Source: Plectosphaerella cucumerina
Taxonomy: Eukaryota > Ascomycota > Sordariomycetes > Glomerellales > Plectosphaerellaceae
Reading direction: 5' to 3'
NCBI GenBank assembly: GCA_020746995.1
Contig: JAGPXD010000005.1
Location: forward strand, 2,604,001 to 2,668,000
Length of the DNA stretch: 64,000 bases
The notes under the pieces are model-generated. The model did not search any database, was not told where the DNA came from, and worked only from the letters and a program-made list of their open reading frames with translations. The position numbers and the translations under genes are program-made. Of this stretch, positions 54,934 through 64,000 are shown piece by piece (position 1 is the stretch's first letter; the number at the start of each line of letters is the position of its first letter).

Positions 54934-57900
54934 GCTGGGTGCTAGGGGGCTTCAGCTGCCGGCCTGGCCTGGCGACGGGTCCTGGGCGCATGTCACAGCT
55001 TTGCTTGCTTGCTTTTACCGATCGCGCGTGGCCGGAGACAGGCGTCGCAATCGCCAAGGCGGCGGCGCGGCCGGCACGCATACGTCTGGGAGCCAAAAAG
55101 CAGGGAAGATGCAGAGGTCTAGATGCCGGCGGCCCAAACGAGGTGACGAAGGGGGTGGTGTGCTAACTGGATCGAGACGCCATGGGATCCAGACCGGTTG
55201 AGGGGGAGGCTGTTTTGGGCAGAGTCGTGGTGTCGGGGGATATTTGTTTTCTCGTCGACAGCGGCGGTGGGTGAGATAGATCCCTGGGGTCACACATGCT
55301 AGAGTGCGCGATGTTTTCAGAACATCGAAAAGCAAAGACTTGACGATAGATCTCGGAGGACGTCCGGACGGGAACCAGATAGACTCATCCAGGCGTTGGC
55401 ACTAGAATTTAGAGTATTTCGCCGGCGGGCAATAGAGTCTCGATGGCTTGAAGACGGGTAGAGAGGCTTCCGGGAAGAACCTTAGGCTAGATTCGATGGT
55501 GCCCGAGGAATGCAGTGATCGATATAGACAGGGCTGGGGCTGCACGGGTGGTTCGACAATGACGCAGCACATGCGGTCGCGACGTGTGGTCACCCGGACG
55601 GTGCTGTTGAGTGGGAACTTGAACGCAGTGTTCCGGGGAGTGTTGCGCGTCCTGTTCAGCGCAAGTTTGGGACTGGAGTTGTCTCCCCCTTGCGGTGGCC
55701 TATCAGAGCAGTGTGCAAGTTAGCGAATGAGACGAGGCCTGGTCGGGTTCTACTGTACCAGGTGTTGCTTCCGTTCAATCTGTCGCGGTGGTTGCAAAGG
55801 TGACAGGCGACTTGGCCGGAGAAGAAGAAAAAGGAAGGACACGGTGAAGGAGATGCACTGCAATTCATCAGCATGGAAGCACGAGAGCCTCCTTCCGAGT
55901 TCCTGGCAGGCGCGCGATCGGGGGTCGTCCTGGAAGAGGAGCGTCCATCGCCGATCAGTGATCATCAGCCTGTCGTGTCCCTGTAGCAGGGTGCCGGTAG
56001 CGTGCTAGCCCCCTGAACTCAGGACTCGACAGGCAGGGGCGTGCGCTGTAGCCTGTGTTGCTGTGCGCCGAGCACTGTTCAGGCCTGCCCCACGGCGACA
56101 ACGACAAGCTTTGCCAAGAGTCGTGCGTCGTGTGCCAAGCCGGACGGGCAATCGTGAGAGTTTGACACGGTTCCCCAGACTCCTGGGTCTTTGCGCGTCA
56201 TCCGTGTGACATTGGCGGGAGGGCAAGCATTCGCCGGCATCTTGGCTCTCGACCCGAGGGCGCGTTCCAAGGATGACTACAGACTACAACACTGAGGCAA
56301 GTCGCGATGCTCAGAAGCCCGTCGGCCAGAACCCTCGATCATGAGAAAGGCTGCCGGCCGCCATCCAACGCCAAACGGGACGCTCTTGCCGGTCGATCAG
56401 GCAAAGGCAAGCCTGTGCCTGTGCCGGCAGGAGACGAAGAATCCAGGCCGTCTGCTGATGCGCCGTCCGGTCTCCTGCTGGAACCGGTGTCGGGCCAGCC
56501 GCTAACCTTCGGGCCCGAGAACCAGACTAGACCAGACCACTGACGGGAAAGGCTGGAGGGGCCTCGAGCAGCTGGAGTCGTCGGGCGAAGGAAATTGATT
56601 CTGGAGCCAGGTTGGAAGCTCGAAATCGTACGGTACGGTACTAGCCCCGACACTGTAATGGGTGGCTCATCCATCCCACCACTGCAGACTCTGTGTGATG
56701 TACCTTCCAAGTGCGTGCTAGTGGCCCCCGCCTTCGGAGACTGACCTGTCAGAAGCCCCGAGGCCGGGAACCGGCTCACCTGAATGGGATGGGCGGGATA
56801 CTGTGCGGAGACGGTGGGAGAAGACGGATGCACGTCGGCAAACTGAAGTACAGCCTGCACTGGTTGGACTTTCAACCTGGAAGGTATCGGAAGCATCATC
56901 CTCCAGCTGTTGTCGCGGACTGGAATTGCTGCGACTGTCGAACCCTCAGAGTTTTCAGTGCCTCTAAAGTCCGATCGAATATCAAAGGCTTCGCGCCTTC
57001 TGACCCTCGGTCCGTGCTGATCAATCGGGTAGCTCGGTCCAGCCTGGCCTGGTCTTGCCTCGCAGCTGTTTCAGCTGAGCCTGTCAATCCCGTGGCCTTT
57101 TGATCAGACGTCTCCCTGCCCCGGGGAACAACTCGAGTCTAAACCCGGGGCTCTGGTGACGGCTCCTTTGACAAAAGACCGCCTGCCAATCCATCTGGTC
57201 CTCGGCTCGAGCGTGCTGCTCATTGCCGTCGCTGAAGCTGGCTGCCGTCTGTGTGGTGACATTCTCTCACCCTTCACCTGATGATCAGCAGGTTTCGTCT
57301 CGCCACCTGCTGCAGTGGACGTGCAAACACGGTGCATCAAAATGCTGCGCCATATTGCCGCGGTGTTTCTGTGTTGACCTCCCAAGAAGCATCACAATCA
57401 AGCTTGATTTACACTTGTTTTCCATTCGATACAGCGACAATGGGAGACATCAATCATGCTTACCGAGCTTGATCTTACGAAACTGCTCCGTGGACCGAGT
57501 CCCGTCCTCCGCGCCGGCCTGGTGCTGGCGCCGGAGCACAGTTAACTCCCCAACCTCGGCACCGTGTGCACCGTGCGCGTTGCATCCTCTCCCTCCAGCG
57601 TGCCGAGTGCCGCACCAGCACCGGGCGCAATTACGCCAGTCTCTCGTCGCCCATGCGCGAGTTAAACGAGGTCCCCGACTGCCCGTCTTGCTTCGGTCGA
57701 TTGTGATGGCTACACGTCGACTGAAACTGAATGAAATCAACAGGAGAAGACCGTCAGATTAAAGCAGCCGAGGCTCAGCATGCATGCGCCGAAAGGCGAA
57801 AGGGCGGCCCGTCGCATCCTCTCAGGGCAGGTCTCGAACTGCTCGGAAACAACGCACGTCCCCTGAACCTCGCCCTCGTCAGGGCAGAGCCCACTGAACC

Positions 57901-58376
57901 ACCACCCATCGTCGCACCCCACCCACCCAACTGCATCAATCAGCCCAGGCACGATCTGGACACCCCCGTCCCGAAATAGGACCCCGGTCCGCTCCCCAGT
58001 GCTTGACTCGACTTGACTGTCCCTGGGCCCTCTCGACTTTCGAACCGTCCGCCCGCCCGCCTGCCGCCTGCCCGCCTGCCCGCCCGCCACCACCTCAGCC
58101 AACCGGCCCTTTCCCCCCCTTCCCTCGTCGCCCATCCTGCCAGTCAACCCCCCCAAGCCTCTCGGCGCCCAGCCTTTGATCATTCCCTCCTCTCCACAAT
58201 CTGGTCTCGACGGAATCTTGACTCCTGCTCAATCACCGCGGCCCTCATTCGACTGCCTTGACACCGACCGGCACCACGCATGCGCGCGGGTTACACATCG
58301 ACATCGCACCAAGACTCCCGACACCCCCGACGCCCGAGACATCGCGACTTCAACCCTTGAGATCGCTGCCATTCAA

Positions 58377-58400
58377 GACGACGACGACGACGACGACGAC
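58377..58400. repeat. GAC trinucleotide microsatellite (8 units)
   Basis: Pure GAC run about 415 bp upstream of the palH start, in the presumed leader. Confidence 0.85.
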
Positions 58401-58787
58401 ACCCGAGAGATTACACGCGTCCGCTTTCCACACCCTCTCCCGGACCATCACCACTTCGATAACCGACCGACGCTCGACGCGACGCCCGGATCCTCGCGAC
58501 GACTCTTTTGGGCCACCTGGCTGGACACTCGCACATAATAGTCGCACGGTCGCTGGCACTCACCTCACTGCTGCCGACGACATCCCGACCCGACGACCAC
58601 CACCGTCCCGGCATCGAAATCAGTTCACCAGACGGCCCCGAGAATCCTCGAGACGACCTCGACCCGATTTGCCGGATGTGGCGCCCTTCCAATGGCGACT
58701 GAATAGCGAGATCATCAGTACCTCGTACCGAACGTTGCCCATCTGCGGCTGGCCGCCCGCCCTGTGAGCCCTGCTCAATCAGCACAT

Positions 58788-58815
58788 CGCCGCCGCAGCC
58801 GCCGCCGCCGCCGCC
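58788..58815. repeat. GCC-rich tract abutting palH start codon
   Basis: GCC repeat with one interruption ending directly at the ATG, which gives an optimal GCCGCCATGGCC start context. Confidence 0.75.
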
Positions 58816-61134
58816 ATGGCCTCTCTCTCGTCCGTGGCGACGTCCACGGCGCTGTGCGAGGCCACCCTCTCCATCGGCGCCGTCCTTTCCTTTGGGCCCG
58901 ACGTGCCCATCACCACACTGACACATGCCGCCGTCCTCGCGACGCCATGCGCCGAGGGCGAGACCCCGACCACACAACCCTTCGTCATACCGACATCCAC
59001 CTCCAGCAATACCCCCGAATTCGACGAGGATGACGATGTCTCCACTCCCCGGGACATCTTTAGGACAACCCAGGTCAAGTGCAGCAAGTTCTCGAATTTC
59101 CGCGATGCCTTCTACGAGTCTCTCTACCCCGTCTTCTACGTCCTGGCCGCCACCACCGTCACCGCGTACATGCTCGTCATTATGCTCTTCGTCACCCCGC
59201 GCTCCTTCCTCGACGGCGGCCTCGTCTACCTCGGCCGCAGCGGCTTCACCGGCAGCGCCTCGGGCGGCGGCGGCATCCAGATCGGCGGCCGTCCCTGGCT
59301 GCAAAAGGTGGCCGCCATGACCGTTGCCATCTCACTGACCATAGCCACCGCCGAGTCGTTCGAGGTCGCCGAGCACCAGTACGACCTGGGCATCCACAAT
59401 GCCAGTTGCCTCAAGACCTCCGTCATGGACAGCACCGCTCTCAAAATCATGCGCCTCGTCTCCGACACCTTCCTGTGGCTGGCCCAGGCCCAGACCCTGA
59501 TCCGCCTCTTCCCGCGACAGAGGGAAAAGGCCATTATCAAGTGGGCCGCTTTTGCGCTCATCACCCTCCAGGTCATCTTCGCCGCGCTCAACAGCTTTTA
59601 CACGCCGCCCGAATCCAACGGCAACTCGAGGCCACCGAATTTCACCAAGGCCATCCCCAATATCAGCTACTTTTTCCACCTGTCCCTGGGTTTCCTCTAC
59701 GCCGCCTGGGTCATCTACTATGCGATCATGAAGATGCGCTACGCCTTTTACCATCCCCTCATGAAGAACATGGCCATCGTCTCCCTGCTGTCGCTCGTCG
59801 CCATCCTCCTCCCCATCATCTTCTTCATCATCGACATCTCAGAACCCAGGTTCATCGGATGGGGCGACTACGTCCGCTGGGTCGGCGCCGCCGCCGCCAG
59901 CGTCGTCGTGTGGGAGTGGGTCGAGCGGATAGAGGCGCTCGAGCGTGAGGAGAAGAAGGATGGAATCCTCGGGAGGGAGGTTTTTGACGGAGACGACATG
60001 ATGGAGGCGTCGCCGACCGAGTTCCCGTGGTTACGGAAACGGAAGAACCGCAAGAGCGGTTTCGGCGGTGGAGGACCGGGGGAAGAAGGAGGGCCTTCTC
60101 CCGGGGCCGGTGGCGGTGCCGCCATGGGCAACGAGCCCAGATCTTCCCGACTGAGAGTCTGGCCCGGTCTGACGTCCGTCCCGCCGAGATACCAAGGTGC
60201 GCCGCCGCCTTCGACAGAAACAGACGTGGGCGCACGACCGCCGGCCACCCAGAGAGGTGGTTACCGGCCGCCGTTGTGGCCTGCGCGACCCCCACCTGCC
60301 GCAACACCCGTCAGCCGCACTGAGACTGCGAGCGCGGCCAGCACAGATTACGCCGTCCGATACCAGAACATGTCCGAGACGACCGGCCGGACGCCAGACG
60401 TGATCAGAGAGCACGACAACACGCTATCGAACCCCCCAAGGAGCCCGACGGCGGACAGAGTTGACGTGCCGTCCGTGGCAGCACCGACACCGAGGCAGAC
60501 CATGAACGCCACCGAGAACATCGATCCCGAAGCTCGTGGCCAGGACGGTCAGACGGAACAAGGCCGGCGGCGGACACTGACGTGGGCTGTGAACCCGCTC
60601 CGGCGCGGCAACAATGCGGTGCCGGCGACAGTGGCACCGCACGTGCCCGCCCGCACGGTACAGCCGGCGGCGGCGGCACAGGTGCGCGACGGCTACGAAG
60701 GTCGCAGTCGGTGGGATCTGCGGGCGCGGCTGGAGGACTACGCGGTGACGCAGGCCGAGAAGATCAGAGATCGCATGCAGTCGACGCCTGAGACGGACAA
60801 GCTACCGGTCATGGTGATCCCGGCGCCGCCACGGCAAGGCGCGGCACTGGCTCAGCTTCTCCGGGACGAGGAGGCAGTCGAGGGTGGCGTGGCACAGCGA
60901 GTCGACACGCGCGAGCCGCTGGAGCGCAGCCTCAGCGAAGGTTCTGCCTTTGCCAGCTTCCCGGGTCTGGGGCGGACGTCGACCGAGCCGTCACAACAGA
61001 CGTCGGGCTCGGACGGGCCGCACCTGATGCACTCTGAACAGCCGCCGTTGTGGCCTGGCGTCCGGCACCGGCATGACCACGACAACGTGTCGGAGGCGCC
61101 GCCGCCGACTTCACGGCGCGCGACGGATCGTTAG
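58816..61134 (+). CDS. palH: PalH/Rim21 ambient-pH sensor, seven-helix membrane protein
   Basis: Plasma-membrane sensor of the Pal/Rim alkaline-pH pathway that leads to PacC activation. Single exon, 772 residues, optimal start context. The N-terminal ectodomain (1-100) is followed by seven hydrophobic segments at about 103-127 (YPVFYVLAATTVTAYMLVIM), 162-182, 217-232, 243-262, 284-304 (SYFFHLSLGFLYAAWVIYYA), 318-341 (SLVAILLPIIFFIIDISEPR) and 353-372 (GAAAASVVVWEWVERIEALE). These stretches are typical of PalH. The cytosolic tail of 400 residues is Pro/Ser/Gly-rich and would hold the arrestin (PalF) binding region. The stop is at 61134. No introns, although many fungal palH genes have one or more. 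Confidence 0.93.
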   Translation: MASLSSVATSTALCEATLSIGAVLSFGPDVPITTLTHAAVLATPCAEGETPTTQPFVIPTSTSSNTPEFDEDDDVSTPRDIFRTTQVKCSKFSNFRDAFYESLYPVFYVLAATTVTAYMLVIMLFVTPRSFLDGGLVYLGRSGFTGSASGGGGIQIGGRPWLQKVAAMTVAISLTIATAESFEVAEHQYDLGIHNASCLKTSVMDSTALKIMRLVSDTFLWLAQAQTLIRLFPRQREKAIIKWAAFALITLQVIFAALNSFYTPPESNGNSRPPNFTKAIPNISYFFHLSLGFLYAAWVIYYAIMKMRYAFYHPLMKNMAIVSLLSLVAILLPIIFFIIDISEPRFIGWGDYVRWVGAAAASVVVWEWVERIEALEREEKKDGILGREVFDGDDMMEASPTEFPWLRKRKNRKSGFGGGGPGEEGGPSPGAGGGAAMGNEPRSSRLRVWPGLTSVPPRYQGAPPPSTETDVGARPPATQRGGYRPPLWPARPPPAATPVSRTETASAASTDYAVRYQNMSETTGRTPDVIREHDNTLSNPPRSPTADRVDVPSVAAPTPRQTMNATENIDPEARGQDGQTEQGRRRTLTWAVNPLRRGNNAVPATVAPHVPARTVQPAAAAQVRDGYEGRSRWDLRARLEDYAVTQAEKIRDRMQSTPETDKLPVMVIPAPPRQGAALAQLLRDEEAVEGGVAQRVDTREPLERSLSEGSAFASFPGLGRTSTEPSQQTSGSDGPHLMHSEQPPLWPGVRHRHDHDNVSEAPPPTSRRATDR

Positions 61135-62917
61135 GGTGCCGCTGCGACGACGTTTCTCGTTCGTGGGAGGGATTTGCAACCAGCGAGCGTGTTTTGGGAC
61201 AGCATTTACGGAGCCGGATACGATAGGCGTTGCATATTGGGGAGGGATTTTGGGGGGAGATGTTCATCTATACCCCGTCTACATATTGACGGATGAATCT
61301 TGGGGACGCCATCTGCGGATGTGTGTCGAGGGTGGCTGTTTGAACGAGTTGTGCTGAACGGCAGCGGATGCGATTGTACATCACGGATGGGGGCGCACAG
61401 TAAAAAGATACCCCGATATTGAAGAGAGATATTCATCATTGCAGACATATGGTGCTAGGCTTGATGTTGTTGACTTGGTCGCTGATGAAGAAGATGAATA
61501 GGTCAGCAGCATTTGTCTCCACGGAAGAAGGCCTCGCACCGTGCTGGGCACTGACAGGATTTTCCCTCGAGGCACAAAGTGCTGCTCCACGGCGGGCCAC
61601 TGACAGCGCGCCGCGGCCTGTGGGACCCCTGAAATTAAGAGCAACCGACGCGCCCAGTCGGGGATCGCCCCGGCACAGGCAAATGTGCCTGGCTCCGGCG
61701 CCGCACACGGTAACCCGTCTGTCTGCGTCCGTGTCTGTGCTGTCTGTCCTCTCGGGGGCCCGGGACGGGAAATAGGGGCCACTGGGCCAGCCGGCTAATT
61801 TTTTTTTTGTACATGCTTGGGGATTAAAATTTGATGAGGGGACGATGGACTCTTGGCGGGAGGCAGCCGCAGGGGTTTTTGTTCGAAGAGACACTGGAGT
61901 TTGCTCCGAGCTGAGGGTCTGCATCGTGAGACGGGACGCCGCGGACGAGCGACGACTGACAAGCGAGGGAACTTTGGTGATAGAATGGGGAGTTTGGACG
62001 TTGTGCTAGGGGGGAAAGGAGGTCCGCGGCGCGGTAAGGAAGGAAGCCGCTGGTGGAACGGCAGGCCAGGCGCGCCGCGATGGAGAGTTGAAGGCAGAAT
62101 GGCAGGAGCATTGGTGTCCAAAGTCCGCCCAGACGGAGATCACGATTCAACCCACAATCCCACCCCGCTGACTGCCAGACCAGACACTGGACAAGGCCGG
62201 CCGACCCCTGGCTAGCAGCTACCGTGACCGCGCTACCGCGCTTGTAAAGTATTATTTCATGGCACCCGGGGCCCGCGCCTTCCATGCCTCTTGCCTCGGG
62301 GTGCCGCACCAGAACTGGACTTGGAGACTACCAGCCATAGTAGATGCTGACCGACTCGCTCACAACTTCTGTCTCTCCATCTCTCCATCTCTCTCTTCTT
62401 TCCACCGCCCCCCTCCATTCCTCTCCCCCCTCCGTCACTTCTGCATCCGTCAGCCACCGCCCGCAGACAGACAGACGCCCTGCTTCCGACAAACTGGCAC
62501 TCCAACGCCTTTTTCGACGACCACCGACGAACTTTGCCCAACAAGCACACTTCCTGTTGTTGCACACTCAGCCGGAGGGACCGAGCCAACGCCCATCATC
62601 CGAACAGAATCGCGCGCGAGTAGCCTAGGCCAATAGCACCAACCCGCGGCCCCTCCCCTTTTCCCGGCACTCGACGTCAGCAAAAGAGCCCGACCCTGCC
62701 TCTCTCCCGGCATCGCCGTTGTCAGCTGCTCGACCGATCACCGACCACACCTCCGGGCGACCCGAGAACCGGTCCCTTCTTCAACCCACCCACCTCCCCT
62801 CTGCCGACCGACCGACCGATCGATCCTTCTGCCGAAGACCAAGCTTCACCCTCGAGCGGAACATACACGTATACACACGCACACGCGCGCGCGCACACAC
62901 ACTCACAGAACGCAACC
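61135..62917. other. Spacer between palH and ceramide synthase
   Basis: 1.8 kb with palH 3' sequence and the ceramide-synthase promoter. From about 62370 it becomes strongly CT/CA-rich, as in a long leader, ending in an AC/GC dinucleotide tract at 62871-62908. No gene recognised. Confidence 0.5.
62871..62908. repeat. AC/GC dinucleotide tract in ceramide synthase leader
   Basis: Alternating purine-pyrimidine run (ACAC...GCGCGCGC...ACAC) just upstream of the ATG at 62918, with potential to adopt Z-DNA. Confidence 0.7.
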
Positions 62918-64000
62918 ATGGCGGGCCCCTCTCAGGAATCGGAGCCGTTCCCTCCCTTCAGCACCTCGGCGCAGCAGTTCGAGGCCGAGCAGCGCGCCGC
63001 CGCCGCCGCTGCCGTGGCCTCCGCCGGCAGCGATGCCCGTCGCCGTCCCCGCAAGTCCAGCGCCCTCGGCGAGGATATCCACGTCGGCGACACGCGCGCC
63101 CCGGCCCTGGCCACGTCGCGCCTGAGCCTCTCGGCCGCCGACCACCCCAACTCCAGCCCGAGCCCGAGCCCGACCACGGCCGTCGCCGCCGCCCCCAAGC
63201 GCATCTCGAAGCGCCGCCGCGCCCGCGGTCTCGTGCGCCGCTTCCGCAACCTCATCATCAAGCGTACCTACGTCCTGCCCTCCATCATCCTCGCCCTCTT
63301 CGGTCTCGCCTACGCCATCAACCCTACCCCCTCCAACCCCGTCTACTACTTCATCATCCTCGCCTACCGCCTCGAGCCCGGCTCCGGCGAGTTCCTGGCC
63401 GAGCCCGCCGGCGGTCCCGTCACCTACGGCAAGGGTCCCCTCGACTTCGCCTTTGTCAGCTTCTACACCGTCGTCCTCTCCTTCACCCGCGAGTTCATCA
63501 TGCAGGAGATGCTGCGACCCCTCGCCCGCCGCGCCGGCATCACCTCGCGCGCCAAGCAGGCCCGCTTCATGGAGCAGATGTACACGGCCGTCTACTTCTT
63601 CTTCCTCGGCCCTGCCGGCCTCTACGTCATGAGCTCCACCCCCGTCTGGTACTACAACACGGCCGGCATGTACGAGGGCTTCCCCCATCGCACCCACGAG
63701 GCCGGCTTCAAGTTCTACTACCTCTTCCAGGCCGCGTACTGGGCCCAGCAGGGCATCGTCCTCGTCCTCGGCATGGAGAAGCCCCGCAAGGACTTCAAGG
63801 AGCTCATCATGCACCACATCTGCACCCTCGCCCTCATCTACCTCAGCTACCGCTTCCACTTCACCTACATTGGCATCGCCGTCTACAACACCCACGACAT
63901 TAGCGACTTCTTCCTCGCCACCTCAAAGTCGCTCAACTACGTCGGCTGGGCCTGGGTCGACTACTACTTTGTCTTCTTCATCGGCGTCTGGGTCTACTGC
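62918..64000 (+). CDS. lag1: Ceramide synthase, Lag1/Lac1 family (C-terminus beyond window)
   Basis: ER membrane acyl-CoA-dependent ceramide synthase with a TLC domain. The frame is open from MAGPSQESEPFPPFS at 62918 to the window end, 361 residues without an intron. After a disordered, basic N-terminus (KRISKRRRARGLVRRFR) comes the first membrane helix (YVLPSIILALFGLAYAI). The TLC domain starts near residue 205 (REFIMQEMLRPLARRAGI). The catalytic Lag1 motif lies at about 303-345: ELIMHHICTLALIYLSYRFH, then GIAVYNTHDISDFFLATSKS, with the paired His and Asp residues present. Fungi usually carry two paralogues (Lag1 type and the Bar1/BarA type); I favour the Lag1 type but cannot exclude the other. 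The start lies in ACCATGGCG. Confidence 0.92.
   Translation, partial: MAGPSQESEPFPPFSTSAQQFEAEQRAAAAAAVASAGSDARRRPRKSSALGEDIHVGDTRAPALATSRLSLSAADHPNSSPSPSPTTAVAAAPKRISKRRRARGLVRRFRNLIIKRTYVLPSIILALFGLAYAINPTPSNPVYYFIILAYRLEPGSGEFLAEPAGGPVTYGKGPLDFAFVSFYTVVLSFTREFIMQEMLRPLARRAGITSRAKQARFMEQMYTAVYFFFLGPAGLYVMSSTPVWYYNTAGMYEGFPHRTHEAGFKFYYLFQAAYWAQQGIVLVLGMEKPRKDFKELIMHHICTLALIYLSYRFHFTYIGIAVYNTHDISDFFLATSKSLNYVGWAWVDYYFVFFIGVWVYC

Larger units (their letters stand above)
54934..58815. other. 3.9-kb spacer upstream of palH
   Basis: Largest gene-free stretch. The left part is kti12 3' sequence. The right 800 bp is CT-rich and looks like a long palH leader, with a GAC tract at 58377-58400 and a GCC tract running into the start codon. 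No domain-bearing frame or RNA gene seen. Confidence 0.5.

Noticed and set aside
58411..59304. 297-codon minus frame over the palH 5' end
   Set aside because: Driven by GCC and GAC tracts read in antisense; palH on the plus strand is certain.
62719..63903. 394-codon plus frame over the ceramide synthase
   Set aside because: Different phase from the TLC-domain frame; Arg/His/Pro-rich shadow.

Overview
The window looks like nuclear DNA of a filamentous ascomycete (Pezizomycotina, most likely a Sordariomycete). Genes carry short introns of about 40-130 bp with GT..AG ends and CTRAC-type branch sites. Coding DNA is GC-rich with C/G-ending third positions. Spacers reach 2-4 kb, and the gene families (PalH, PTH11-like receptor, CrgA-type RING-LON protein, Zn2Cys6 regulators) are typical of moulds. 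I saw no rRNA, no convincing tRNA, no CRISPR array, no transposase and no AT-rich (RIP-like) block. I rebuilt nineteen protein-coding genes plus one very small spliced ORF by joining reading frames across splice sites and checking that the phase closes at every junction.

Layout. 1-7.5 kb: a divergent pair of mRNA-metabolism genes, the intron-binding helicase Aquarius/Cwf11 (minus, C-terminus cut by the window edge) and the THO subunit Hpr1/THOC1 (plus), which here carries a C-terminal guanylate-kinase-like domain. 8-14 kb: a CrgA-like RING-LON protein and an INSIG sterol regulator, both minus. 15.6-18.1 kb: an orphan two-exon gene abutting a 17-bp minisatellite, then the ribosome-assembly WD40 protein Mak11. 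18.8-28.5 kb: an Ark1/Prk1 actin-regulating kinase, the TOR/ATM chaperone Tti1, a DUF1749 (SidJ-like) hydrolase and a PTH11-like seven-helix receptor. 30-38.3 kb: a 68-aa Cys-rich protein, a C2H2 regulator with a 1.4-kb first intron, and a six-exon Zn2Cys6 regulator. 41.6-47.4 kb: a conserved protein of unknown function and a large Zn2Cys6-like regulator. 50-55 kb: a possible 35-aa spliced micro-ORF, an unknown 566-aa protein and the Elongator factor Kti12, whose first exon is two codons long. 58.8-64 kb: the pH sensor PalH and a ceramide synthase (Lag1 type) running off the right edge.

Most genes are housekeeping: mRNA export and splicing, ribosome assembly, PIKK folding, tRNA modification and sphingolipid synthesis. 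They are mixed with environmental-sensing and regulatory genes. There is no secondary-metabolite cluster. The best leads for something new are the THOC1-guanylate-kinase fusion with a degraded catalytic lid, its shared promoter with Aquarius, the spliced micro-ORF at 50.3 kb, the orphan gene ending in a minisatellite, and the repeat-rich long intron of the C2H2 regulator.
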